A DNA stretch of 64,000 nucleotides from DATFVJ01 sp963727015 (GTDB lineage: Bacteria; Actinomycetota; Actinomycetes; Streptosporangiales; Streptosporangiaceae): positions 310,001 through 374,000 of the forward strand of contig CAVSEV010000007.1 in NCBI GenBank assembly GCA_963727015.1, written 5' to 3'. A program made the translations under genes and the position numbers. A model generated the notes under the pieces. The model was not told where the DNA came from, ran no database searches, and saw only the letters and a program-made list of their open reading frames with translations. Positions 49,708 through 60,591 of this stretch are shown here, piece after piece; positions within the stretch are counted from its first letter, which is position 1, and each line of letters opens with the position of its first letter.

Positions 49708-49969
49708 CCTACAGTGGGCGATGGCGAGCCGGGAAACCTGGTCGGCACCTTTTCGTACCCGCAGGGGCAGGGAGCCGAGATGGGCAGGTGGCCAGGAGCA
49801 GCTGGTGTGGGCCGGGCAGCGCGATGTGGGTGATTGGTCTGGCGGTGGCGCTCGGCCTTCCCGACGACATCTCGGCACCGCCACCCATCTGGTATTTCTT
49901 GGCGCGGTTGCCGTCGTTGCCCTTGCCAACACGCTGGCTGCCGCCCTGATCAGGAACGTCAGGCCGTAG
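49708..49969 (+). pseudogene. deletion relic: conserved leader (copy B) joined to the CaCA antiporter 3' end
   Basis: 49708-49800 repeats the leader found at 38117 (TACAGTGGGCGAT, GCCGGGAAACCTGGTCGGC, AGGGAGCCGAGATGGGCAGG, TGGCCAG). From ~49824 the sequence encodes MWVIGLAVALGLPDDI and, after a frame change, THLVFLGAVAVVALANTLAA then ALIRNVRP with a TAG. This parallels the end of the antiporter at 39700-39847 (LWVIGLAIVLGVPDGI ... ANTLAAAVIRHVRP). The ~1.4 kb between leader and tail is missing, so this is an internally deleted paralogue. Confidence 0.75.
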
Positions 49970-50425
49970 GTGCTGCGGTAAATGTCACACCTGGAGCACA
50001 CCCGTACGAGCCGCACTTGGCCCGCGACCCGGACCCGCCACCCGGCGATCGGCGCCAGTGACAGCGGCCGCCCGGGTTCCCGCTCCGGACGGGTGACAGC
50101 GCGGCAGCCGTTACGGACATTGATGCCGAACGGCTGCCGCAGCGTGGCGCCCGCCCGCCAGCCGCTGCGGCCACCGCGGCAGTCCCCGCGTGCGTCCCGC
50201 GCCGGACGGGCCGCGTGTGGCGCCAGGACGGCACCGGTACCGGCCATCCATTGCTTTTATGCAAGTGTTGTGCCTATGGGAGCCGGCCCTGGCTGACGGC
50301 CGCCTCGCCGGCACAGTTAACCGGCCAGCGTGGCCGCGGGATGCAAGCCCGGGACCAGGGGTACCGCTTCCCGGTGGGGCGGCGGAAGGGACGGTAATGG
50401 CTCGCGCGTGCGCTGGTATGCCGTG
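49970..50425. other. intergenic upstream of CPA1 antiporter
   Basis: About 455 bp with no supported gene. An ATG at 50398 opens only nine codons (MARACAGMP) and ends at TGA, overlapping the antiporter start; it might be a coupling peptide but is more likely chance. Confidence 0.35.
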
Positions 50426-51943
50426 ATGGATGCCGTCGGCTCCTTTGGCCTGGCAGTGCTGGTGGCGGCGCTGGCCACGACCGCAGCGGTGCTGTCCAGC
50501 CGGGCCAGCGAACGCCTGCGGATTCCCGCTCCGGCCTTCTTCCTAGTCGGCGCGGCCTTGGCGTCAGATATCTGGCCCCGGCTTGGCGCGTTGTCGTTCA
50601 CGGCGGTGGAGCGCGTCGTCACGCTGGCGCTGGCGGTCATCTTGTTCGACGGCGGGATGCGGGTCGGCTGGCGGCGGTTCCGCCCAGCGGCCGCAGCGAT
50701 TGTCTGGCTCGGGGTGGCAGGCACGCTGGTCACCGCAGCGGCCGTAGCCGCCGCCGCGCATTTCTTCTTCTCGTTCGGCTGGCACGCCGCCCTGCTGATA
50801 GGCACGGCGCTGGCGCCCACCGACCCGGCCGTGGTCTTCTCCGTGCTGGGCCGGCGCGAGGTCGGCGGGCGCAGCGGTGTGCTGCTGGAGGGTGAGTCCG
50901 GGGCCAACGACCCGGTCGGCATCGCCCTGCTGATCGCGCTGCTGACGGCCACCGGCACCGGGATGAGCGCAGCCGGCAGCGTGATCTTCGAGTTTGCCCT
51001 GCAGATGGGGGTCGGCGCCGCCGCCGGCGCCGCCGGCGGCCTGGCGCTGCTGGCGTTCATGCGGCGAGTGCCGCTGCCGAGCGAGGGCCTGTACCCGCTG
51101 CGCGTGCTGGCCGGGGCGCTGGCGATCTACGGCGCGGCCACCGTCGCGCACGGGTCCGGGTTCCTCGCCGTGTTCATCGCGGGGATCGTCATCGGTGACG
51201 AACGCGCCCCCTACAAACGGGAGATCGCACGCTTCCACTCCTCGCTGGCTAGCCTGGCCGAGGTGGTGGCGTTCGTGATGCTCGGGCTCACCATCCGGCT
51301 ACAGGCCCTGACCCACGCGTGGGCGTGGCTGATCGGCCTGGTGCTGGCGGTCCTGCTGGCGCTGGTCATCCGGCCGCTGCTCGCCGGCGTGTTGCTGTGG
51401 CCGGTGCGGCTGCGGCCCCGCGAACGGCTGTTCGTGCTATGGGCCGGCCTCAAGGGCGCCGTGCCGATCGTGCTGGGCGTGTTCATCGTGCAGGCTGGTG
51501 TCACGGGCGCCACCCGCATCTACGAGATCATCTTCGTTGTGGTGGCGTTCTCGGTCATCGTGCAGGGCGGGACGGTGCCGGCGGCTGCCCGGCGGCTGAA
51601 GATCCCGCTGCGCACCATCGAACCCGAGCCGTGGAGCCTCGGCATACGGTTCCAGGCCGAACCCGAGGGCCTGCACCGCTGCACCGTAACCGCCGGCAGC
51701 GCAGCCGACAGCACCGCCATCGGTGACCTGCCCATGGCTGAGGACGCCTGGATCAGCCTCGTCATCCGCGGCGGGCGCCTCGTCCCCGCGCACGCCAGCA
51801 CGGTGCTGCAGGCCGGAGACGAGATCGTCGTCCTCGCCCCTGCCGAACAGGCGGCCCAGCTTAAAGAACTGTTCACCATGCTGCAGCGTCATCCCCCCGC
51901 TCCCCATACACACCGCTCTCACGACGTCGACCCACCGCCGTGA
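50426..51943 (+). CDS. CPA1/NhaP-type cation:proton antiporter with C-terminal TrkA-C domain
   Basis: 505 aa from the ATG at 50426; the upstream extension lacks a membrane start. Twelve or so hydrophobic helices. Family signatures: LALAVILFDGGMRVGWRRF, TALAPTDPAVVFSVLGRREV, and EGESGANDPVGIALLIAL with the Asn-Asp ion site near residue 158. GLKGAVPIVLGVF provides the conserved basic residue. From ~395 onward lies a soluble TrkA-C-like domain (CTVTAGSAADSTAIGDLPMA, then VLQAGDEIVVLAPAEQAAQL), typical of K+- or nucleotide-regulated NhaP2/CvrA antiporters. It exchanges K+ or Na+ for H+ at the plasma membrane. Confidence 0.85.
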   Translation: MDAVGSFGLAVLVAALATTAAVLSSRASERLRIPAPAFFLVGAALASDIWPRLGALSFTAVERVVTLALAVILFDGGMRVGWRRFRPAAAAIVWLGVAGTLVTAAAVAAAAHFFFSFGWHAALLIGTALAPTDPAVVFSVLGRREVGGRSGVLLEGESGANDPVGIALLIALLTATGTGMSAAGSVIFEFALQMGVGAAAGAAGGLALLAFMRRVPLPSEGLYPLRVLAGALAIYGAATVAHGSGFLAVFIAGIVIGDERAPYKREIARFHSSLASLAEVVAFVMLGLTIRLQALTHAWAWLIGLVLAVLLALVIRPLLAGVLLWPVRLRPRERLFVLWAGLKGAVPIVLGVFIVQAGVTGATRIYEIIFVVVAFSVIVQGGTVPAAARRLKIPLRTIEPEPWSLGIRFQAEPEGLHRCTVTAGSAADSTAIGDLPMAEDAWISLVIRGGRLVPAHASTVLQAGDEIVVLAPAEQAAQLKELFTMLQRHPPAPHTHRSHDVDPPP

Positions 51944-52044
51944 CCCACCGGCGGGCCGGGTAGTCCGGTGGCGTGCGGGGCTGCGCGGTGGTCATCCACC
52001 CAGGCACCTCCTTACCGTCGGGCTGCGGGAGCGGTCTGTGAGCG

Positions 52045-52297
52045 GCCCATATGCGTCACGGAGACGGACATTGTCCAGGCGGTGGCGAACCGGAAGGCGT
52101 GAACGATGTCCGGATCCATGACCTGATGACCGCTCGTCCGACCGTGATCAACGCGACGACAAGCATCCGCGATTCGGCTAAAACCACGGTGGCTGGGCGT
52201 TTCCGGCGCCTGCCGCCTCGTCGGCTACGCCGGTCTCATCGGGATGGTCGATATCGCAGATGTTTGCCGCGCGTTGCTCGACCCACCCGCGGGATGA
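52045..52297 (+). pseudogene. CBS-domain protein relic
   Basis: Three short frames in order read ICVTETDIVQAVANRK, then NDVRIHDLMTARPTVINATT and SIRDSAKTTVAGRFRRLP, then GLIGMVDIADVCRALLDPPA with a stop at 52297. Together they make the second half of a CBS pair protein with at least two frameshifts. The first CBS motif is missing. Confidence 0.65.
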
Positions 52298-52562
52298 TGT
52301 GTCGGCTACCCACGACCGGCACGCCCAGGACGACTCGAACGCGACACCGCAGGCCTATGCCGCGTTGCGGTCCGCGGAACCGTGACCGCGAGTGGCTGCA
52401 AATGGCGCGGCCGCCCCTTCCGCGGCAGGCCCGCTGCCTGACGCCGGAGCATGGCGGGCCTTTGTAGGCCGCTGCCAGTGAGCCTCATCATGGGCCCGGC
52501 TGCAGCCAGCCGGGCCGGGCCTCGGTAGGTTCGGGGTAGCCATTGACCGTCGAGGAGAACTC

Positions 52563-53684
52563 ATGGTGGTGCCGCTCGTTGGCCGCTCGGTGGCCGCGGT
52601 TGCCGGCGTCCTGCTCCTGCTCACTGCGGGGGTCAGCGTCATCGGGACGCTCATCGTGCCCCGCCGGGTCAGCAGCTGGCTGACACGCTGGGTGGACTGG
52701 ATCGTGAACGAGGCATTCCGGCTGGCGACCAGGGCCAGCGCCGACTACAGGCGGCGTGACCGGGTGCTCGCTGGGCAGCCGGCGGCGATCCTGCTCGCGC
52801 AGCTGGCCGCCTGGCTGGGGATCTCCTTCATCGGGTACGCGCTGCTGCTGTGGCCGTTCGCCACCGGCGGCGTGACGTCGGCTTTCACCGATGCCGGGTC
52901 TTCGCTGTTCACCCTCGGATTCGCGGTGCCGGCCGGGACCGTGCCCGCGGCGATCGTCTTCGCCGCGGCGGCGACCGGTCTGGTGATTGTCGCGCTGCAG
53001 ATCGCCTACCTGCCGACCCTGTACGCAGCGTTCAACCGGCGGGAAACCGAGGTGGCGCTGCTGAACGCGCGGGCCGGCGTCCCGTCCTGGGGCCCGGAGC
53101 TTTTGGCGCGCACCCACTACGCGCTGGGATCGGGCGTGTCGACCATCGATACGCTGCCCGATCTGTACGCCCGGTGGGAACGCTGGGCGGCCGACGTCGC
53201 GGAAAGTCACACCACCTACCTGCCGTTGGTGCGGTTCCGCTCACCCAGGCCGCTGTCGTCCTGGGTGACCGCGCTGCTTGCCATGCTGGACTCCGCCGCG
53301 CTGTTCCTGGCGGTGTCCCCAAAATCCGCGCCAGTGGTACCGGCTCGCCTGTGCCTGCGCGCAGGATTCCTGTGCTTCAACCAGATCGCGCGGGCGATGG
53401 GCATCGAGGTGCCCGATGAGCCCGACCCAAGCGGCGCAATCAGCCTGAGCCACCAGGAATTCCTCGACGCGATAGCCCGCATGCGCGAGGTCGACTTCCC
53501 GATCGAGCGCGACCCGGAAGATGCATGGGCGGACTTCGTTGGCTGGCGGCTCAACTACGAGCAGGCCGCCTATGCGGTGGCCGCTGCCGTCGACGCCGTG
53601 CCGGCGCTTTGGTCAGGCCCGCGACGGCGCCGCGATCCCGCCATCGCCCCTATCCGCCCGCCGCTCGGACGACCACCCAACTAG
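52563..53684 (+). CDS. ion-channel-like integral membrane protein
   Basis: 373 aa from the ATG at 52563 behind GAGGAG. N-terminal helices: AAVAGVLLLLTAGVSVIGTL, ILLAQLAAWLGISFIGYALL, and a pore-like DAGSSLFTLGFAVPAG followed by AIVFAAAATGLVIVALQIAY. The helix-loop-SLFTLGF-helix order resembles a two-TM ion channel, although the K+ filter TxGYG is not present. A ~200-residue soluble C-terminus contains repeated Trp/Arg-rich helices (LPDLYARWERWAADVAESH, WADFVGWRLNYEQAAYAVAA). The protein type occurs in actinobacteria without a known role. Its position between a CPA1 antiporter and kdp fits ion homeostasis. Confidence 0.6.
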   Translation: MVVPLVGRSVAAVAGVLLLLTAGVSVIGTLIVPRRVSSWLTRWVDWIVNEAFRLATRASADYRRRDRVLAGQPAAILLAQLAAWLGISFIGYALLLWPFATGGVTSAFTDAGSSLFTLGFAVPAGTVPAAIVFAAAATGLVIVALQIAYLPTLYAAFNRRETEVALLNARAGVPSWGPELLARTHYALGSGVSTIDTLPDLYARWERWAADVAESHTTYLPLVRFRSPRPLSSWVTALLAMLDSAALFLAVSPKSAPVVPARLCLRAGFLCFNQIARAMGIEVPDEPDPSGAISLSHQEFLDAIARMREVDFPIERDPEDAWADFVGWRLNYEQAAYAVAAAVDAVPALWSGPRRRRDPAIAPIRPPLGRPPN

Positions 53685-54398
53685 GCCGCGTGCGGCGGCG
53701 CCGCAGAAGCCGATGACCATAACCTGCCAGCTCCGGGTGATCTGCCGTTCTCGAAGCTGGCTGTCGCCGGGTTGACGATATCGACCGGTGCCTGTTCACC
53801 GGCTTCTCTCACGGGGCGGGCGGTCTGGCTGGTTCATCAAATCGAGTGGTCTGCCGGACGCCAGAAACAGGCCAGTGATCTTGAGCAGGCGCACGGGGCT
53901 CACCGGCGCGACAGAGTTCTTCGTTCGTTGCGACGACAAACCTGACCGCGAGGATCGCCGCCGCGTCGCCGTGGGGTGTGGCGGCCGCCCGTAGAGGTCG
54001 CACGTGGTGAGTGAGTGCGTCGAAGGAGGCTGGCTGATGCCAGAGACGTAGTCCGGGCAGTGCCAGGCCTGTCCCCGTCCTGACATGCGTGGCTGAGCCC
54101 TGCTCGGCTGGGTGTAAAGCTCAGGGAAAGCCCAAGGCCCCTGTTCCGCAGGTGCGCAAGATCGATCCTGCCACTGGGCCTCATCGCTCGTCCACACCGC
54201 GCGCGTATGACGCAGCCGCAACGACAGAGACCACCGGGCCAGTGCCGTCCACATGGGCGGTCGCCTCATCTTCAGGAACTGCCGTACTCCCGCTCGGGCA
54301 GGAGGCGGTGCACCGGATTCCGATGTGCGCTGTCGTGGTCGGCCGACATGGCTGTCGGCGTCTCACGAACGGTCAATATGTAGCGCCGTCGAGTCGGC
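53685..54398. other. intergenic, no supported gene
   Basis: About 710 bp between convergent genes (channel-like gene ending at 53684, kdpE ending at 54399). Frames of up to ~155 codons exist on the minus strand but are composition artefacts (Arg/Pro/Ser-rich). No clear terminator hairpin was found. Confidence 0.4.
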
Positions 54399-55094
54399 TC
54401 AGGGCTCGTAGCGGTAACCCATCCCGGGTTCGTTAATGAGATAGCGCGGATGAGCTGGGTCGGGTTCCAGCTTCCTGCGCAGCCTGGCCAGGTAGAACCG
54501 CAAGTAGTGGGTCTCGTGACGGTATTTCGGCCCCCATACCTCGCTGAGCAGTTGCCGCGAGGGAACCAGTTTGCCGGGGTTTCGGAGCAGGATCTCGAGG
54601 ACCCCCCATTCGGTCGGGGTGAGCCGGACCGCTCCGTGCGACTGGTCGCTTGCGCCCTCCGCGGGCGTGATCGTGCGGGCGGCCAGGTCGATCACATGGT
54701 GGCCCAGCGTGAACCTCGCGACCTCGGCGCCGCCTGCGGTGCGGCGCAGCGCGGAGCGCACCCGGGCAAGCAGTTCGTCCATGTGGAACGGCTTGGTCAC
54801 ATAGTCGTCCGCCCCGGCGTCGAGGGCACCGACCTTGCCCGCCGGATCCGCCCGGCCGGACAACACGATGATCGGGACCCGGGACCATCCGCGCAGACCC
54901 TCGATGACCTGCACGCCATCCAGGTCGGGCAGGCCAAGATCCAGGATGACGAGGTCTGGTGGCCACCGGGCCGCCGCGGCGAGTGCGGTCGCGCCGTCCG
55001 GTGCGGTCTCCACGTCGTAGTGCCGTGCGCGCAGGTTGATCCGCAGCGCCCGGAGCAGCTGCGGTTCGTCGTCCACGACGAGCACGCGAGTCAC
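54399..55094 (-). CDS. kdpE: KdpE response regulator
   Basis: 231 aa, start ATG overlapping the kdpD stop by four bases (ATGA). Receiver domain: VLVVDDEPQLLRALRINLRA with the acidic pair, LVILDLGLPDLDGVQVIEGL with phospho-Asp near residue 52, IIVLSG, and DDYVTKPFHMDELLARV with conserved Lys. C-terminal OmpR/PhoB winged helix: LTPTEWGVLEILLRNPGKLV, PSRQLLSEVWG, HYLRFYLARLRRKLEPDP, YLINEPGMGYRY. Activated by KdpD under K+ limitation or turgor stress, it should drive the kdp operon; candidate direct-repeat sites are at 62563-62611. Confidence 0.95.
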   Translation of the reverse strand: MTRVLVVDDEPQLLRALRINLRARHYDVETAPDGATALAAAARWPPDLVILDLGLPDLDGVQVIEGLRGWSRVPIIVLSGRADPAGKVGALDAGADDYVTKPFHMDELLARVRSALRRTAGGAEVARFTLGHHVIDLAARTITPAEGASDQSHGAVRLTPTEWGVLEILLRNPGKLVPSRQLLSEVWGPKYRHETHYLRFYLARLRRKLEPDPAHPRYLINEPGMGYRYEP

Positions 55095-57760
55095 CCGCCG
55101 GCCTCCCCCGGCGCCAGCGTCTGGTCCGTGCCCGTGGGCGGCAGAGCCGGCACAGCGGGGACGGCCTGCGCGCTGTCCGCTGTGCCAGCCGTGCCGCCCA
55201 CGGGCAGGCTGATGACCATGGTCGTGCCTCCCCCGGGCGTGTCCTCGGGTGCCAGGCTCCCGCCCATGGCCTCGACCAGGCCCCGCGACAGCGCAAGACC
55301 GAGTCCCACCCCCGTGTCGTTGTCACGGTCGCCGAAGCGCTGGAAGGGCTGGAAGACACGTTCCCTGTCCTCGGGGGGTATGCCGGGCCCGCGGTCGGCC
55401 ACGCGCAGCTCGACGCGGCCGGCCAGGCTGCTGGCGGTAATCAGCACCGGCTGGCCAGCGGGACTATGCCTGACCGCATTGGACACTAGGTTGGCGACGG
55501 CCCGCTCGAGCAGCCCCGGGTCGGCGAGGACCTGCGGCGCGTCGTCCATGTCGATGAGCTGCACCTGGGCCGGTCCGAAGCCCAGGCCGTCGAGGGCGAG
55601 CGGCACGATCTCATCGAGCATGGCCGGCCGCACGGCCAGGCTGAGCGCGCCGGCCTGCAGCCTGCTCATGTCCAGCAGGTTTTCCACCAGGCGGGTGAGC
55701 CGGTCCAGCGACTCGTCCGCGGTGGCGAGCAGTTCGTCGGAGTCTTCCGGGCTCCAGTCCACGTCGTGGCTGCGCAGGCTCGTCACGGCCGCCTTCGCGG
55801 AGGCGAGCGGGGTGCGCAGGTCGTGGCTGACCGCGGCGAGCAGCGCGGTGCGCATCCGGTGAGCCTCGGCAAGCGGCTTGGCCGCCGCCGCCGCCTCCGC
55901 CAGCCTGGCCTGCTCCAGGGCCACCCCGACCTGCGCCGCGAACGCGGTAAGCACCCGCTGGTCGGAGGCGGGCAGCACCCGGCCGCGCAGGGCGAGGACG
56001 ACGCTGCCGGTGGCGGCCACGATTGCGTCGCCCTCTCCGGGTGCTGTGCACGGCCGTGGTCCCGCCGCAGCCACCAGCCGCCAGCCGACCCCGTTGCCCC
56101 CTCGCGCGGCCCTGGCAGGCTCAGCCGCTGCCCGCTCAAGCTCTGCGTGGTCAAGTTCTGCCTGCTCAGTCGCTGCGCGTTCAAGCAGGGCGACGGACTC
56201 CATCCCGAACGCCTCCCGGGAGCGTTCCAGCAGCGCAGGGATGGCGTCTTGTCCGCGGAGCACGCTGCCGGCGAGCGTGGCGAGCGTCTCGGCCTCGGCA
56301 GACGCGTGCGCGGCCCGGCGGCTCTGCCGCGCAGAGGCATCCACCATGGATGCGACTGTCAGTGCGACGATCAGGAACGCCGTTAGCGCGAGCACGTTGT
56401 TGGGCTGCGCGATGCTGAACTGGTAGAGCGGCGGGATGAAGTAGTAGTTCACCAGCAAGGAGGAGGACACCGCGGCGACGAGGGCCGGGACCAGCCCGCC
56501 GAGGCGGGCGATGGCCGCGAGCGCGACAAGGAACACGAGCACCTGGCTGGTCAGGTTGAGCGGGCCGCGTAGCTGCGCGAGTGCGGCGGTAACCGCCGGC
56601 GGAACCGCCAGCGCGGCAGCCAGGCCCGCCAGCTGCCGTCGGCCCCCGGCCCGGGACCACTGCGCAGCGGGCCAGCGGCCTTTCCCTGCCCTCTCATGGG
56701 TGACCATGTGCACGTCGATGTCGCCGGATAGCGCGACCGTGGTCTCGCCGATGCCGCGGAGCATCAGCCGGGACAGCCGATTGCGCCTGCTGGTGCCGAG
56801 CACGAGCTGGGTCGCGCTGACCGCGCGGGCGAAGTCGAGCAGCGCCCGCGGAATGTCGTCGCCGACCACCTGGTGGTAGGTGCCGCCGAGGGATTCCACC
56901 AGCCTGCGCTGGGCCGCCAGCTCGGCCGGCGACGCGTCGGCGAGCCCGTCGCTGCGTGCCACGTGCACGGCGAGCACGTCACCGCCGACCGCGCGGGCGG
57001 CGATCCGGGCGGCGCGCCGGATCAGCGTCCCGCCTTCGGTGCCGCCGGTCAGCGCGACGACCACGCGCTCGCGCGTCTCCCACACCCCGCCGATGCCGTG
57101 CTCGTCGCGGTACTGGTTGAGCCCTTCGTCAACCCGGTCGGCGACCCAGAGCAGGGCGAGCTCGCGCAGCGCGGTCAGGTTACCGGCCCGGAAATAATTG
57201 GAGAGCGCGGCGTCGATCCTCTCGGGTGCGTAGACGCTGCCGTGCGCCATCCGCCGCCGCAGCGCCTCTGGTGACATGTCCACCAGCTCGACCTGGTCGG
57301 CCCTGCGGACAATGTCGTCGGGTACCGTCTCCCGCTGCGGCACCCCGGTGATCTTCTCGACGACGTCGTTGAGGGATTCCAAGTGCTGGATGTTGACCGT
57401 GGTGATGACCTCGATGCCGGCGTCGAGCAGTTCCTGCACGTCCCGCCACCGCTTCTCGTTGCGCCCGCCGGGCACGTTGGTGTGCGCGAGCTCGTCCACC
57501 AGCGCCACCTCGGGCTTGCGGGCGAGCACCGCGTCCACGTCCATCTCGGTGAACGCGACGCCGCGGTAGGTGCGGGTCAGCCTGGGCACGGTCTCGAGGT
57601 CGCTGGTCAGCTCCTCGGTGCGCGGGCGGCCGTGGCACTCGACGTAGCCGATGACCACGTCGGTTCCGCGCTCGGCGCGGCGCCGGCCCTCGTCGAGCAT
57701 CCGGTAGGTCTTGCCGACCCCCGGCGCCGCGCCGAGATAGACCCGCAACCGCCCGCGCAC
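55091..57760 (-). CDS. kdpD: KdpD sensor histidine kinase
   Basis: 889 aa from a GTG at 57760 with AGGAGG nine bases upstream. N-terminal KdpD domain: Walker A GAAPGVGKT with Lys17 and VDELAHTNVPG (residues 88-98). A Usp-like domain lies at ~232-355. Four closely spaced membrane helices (DUF4118) span ~378-475. A GAF-like region reaches ~620. The HisKA box AVSHDLRTPLASAK has the phospho-accepting His646, and the HATPase region includes VSNAVRHSP, DRGPGIP and DTGVGLGLALS. It senses K+ and ionic strength at the plasma membrane and phosphorylates KdpE. It is separated from kdpC by only 75 bp, so the sensor genes are probably part of the same transcript. Confidence 0.95.
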   Translation of the reverse strand: MRGRLRVYLGAAPGVGKTYRMLDEGRRRAERGTDVVIGYVECHGRPRTEELTSDLETVPRLTRTYRGVAFTEMDVDAVLARKPEVALVDELAHTNVPGGRNEKRWRDVQELLDAGIEVITTVNIQHLESLNDVVEKITGVPQRETVPDDIVRRADQVELVDMSPEALRRRMAHGSVYAPERIDAALSNYFRAGNLTALRELALLWVADRVDEGLNQYRDEHGIGGVWETRERVVVALTGGTEGGTLIRRAARIAARAVGGDVLAVHVARSDGLADASPAELAAQRRLVESLGGTYHQVVGDDIPRALLDFARAVSATQLVLGTSRRNRLSRLMLRGIGETTVALSGDIDVHMVTHERAGKGRWPAAQWSRAGGRRQLAGLAAALAVPPAVTAALAQLRGPLNLTSQVLVFLVALAAIARLGGLVPALVAAVSSSLLVNYYFIPPLYQFSIAQPNNVLALTAFLIVALTVASMVDASARQSRRAAHASAEAETLATLAGSVLRGQDAIPALLERSREAFGMESVALLERAATEQAELDHAELERAAAEPARAARGGNGVGWRLVAAAGPRPCTAPGEGDAIVAATGSVVLALRGRVLPASDQRVLTAFAAQVGVALEQARLAEAAAAAKPLAEAHRMRTALLAAVSHDLRTPLASAKAAVTSLRSHDVDWSPEDSDELLATADESLDRLTRLVENLLDMSRLQAGALSLAVRPAMLDEIVPLALDGLGFGPAQVQLIDMDDAPQVLADPGLLERAVANLVSNAVRHSPAGQPVLITASSLAGRVELRVADRGPGIPPEDRERVFQPFQRFGDRDNDTGVGLGLALSRGLVEAMGGSLAPEDTPGGGTTMVISLPVGGTAGTADSAQAVPAVPALPPTGTDQTLAPGEAGG

Positions 57761-57835
57761 TGTGTTTGCCTCCTAAGACTGGGCCGCCTCTCAAGGCTGG
57801 GCCGCCTCCAAAGATTTCGCTGGGGAACGACCTTG
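57761..57835. repeat. kdpC-kdpD junction with tandem 18-bp repeat
   Basis: CTGGGCCGCCTC occurs at 57779-57790 and 57797-57808 within an 18-bp near-tandem duplication. It is the only real gap in the operon, and a role in tuning kdpD/kdpE levels is possible. Confidence 0.4.
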
Positions 57836-58465
57836 TCAGCCAGACATGTTGTCGAGCGCCAGGTTCAATTCCAGGACGTTCACCCGCGGCTCGCCGAGGA
57901 ACCCGATGTTGCGGTCCTGAATGTGCTTGGTGACCAGGGCTCTGACGGTCCCCGGGCTGAGGTGGCGGGCCGCCGCGACCCGGTTCGCCTGCAGGTAGGC
58001 GTAGGCAGGTGAGATATCGGGGTCGAGACCCGAGCCTGAGGCGGTGACCGCGTCGGCCGGCACGCTTGCCGGGCTGACGCCGTTGAACTTCGCCACCTGC
58101 TGTCGCCGGGTGTTGATCTCCTGAACCAGCTTCGGGTTGTTCGGGCCCAGGTTCGACGCGCCGGAGAAGCCCGGGTCACAGCCGTAGTCGGTGGCGGAGG
58201 TCGGGTCCGACGCGTTGGACGGCCGCGGCTGGAAATACTGCGGCAGCGGGTTGCCCTTGGCGTCTACGAACTCCTGGCAGATCAGGCTCGAACCGACGGT
58301 CCGGCCGTGGGAGCTGACCAGCGAGCCGTTGGCCTGCTTGTGGAACGCCACCTGGGCGACACCCCACACCGCGAGCGGGTAGATCACGCCGGTGATCACG
58401 GTGAGGACGATGACGGCGCGCACCGCGGCCAGGTGCTGGCCGATCCAACTGGGAAGACGTGACAT
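57836..58465 (-). CDS. kdpC: KdpC subunit of K+-transporting ATPase
   Basis: 209 aa from the ATG at 58465, five bases after the kdpB stop. One N-terminal membrane helix (VIVLTVITGVIYPLAVWGVA) and a periplasmic-side domain with GSSLICQEF, YFQPRPSNASDPTSATDYGC, and SGSGLDPDISPAYAYLQANR, then VNVLELNLALD. These are standard KdpC signatures; the Gln/Arg-Pro-S cluster is thought to touch the K+ entry path or nucleotide site. It is slightly longer than the E. coli protein because of an insert around SNLGPNN. Assembles with KdpFAB in the plasma membrane. Confidence 0.95.
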   Translation of the reverse strand: MSRLPSWIGQHLAAVRAVIVLTVITGVIYPLAVWGVAQVAFHKQANGSLVSSHGRTVGSSLICQEFVDAKGNPLPQYFQPRPSNASDPTSATDYGCDPGFSGASNLGPNNPKLVQEINTRRQQVAKFNGVSPASVPADAVTASGSGLDPDISPAYAYLQANRVAAARHLSPGTVRALVTKHIQDRNIGFLGEPRVNVLELNLALDNMSG

Positions 58466-58470
58466 ATCGG

Positions 58471-60590
<2,120 letters not shown>

Positions 60591-60591
<1 letters not shown>

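Noticed and set aside
54450..55862. 470-codon open frame antisense to kdpE and kdpD
   Set aside because: Spans the junction of two well-defined genes on the other strand and has no domain.
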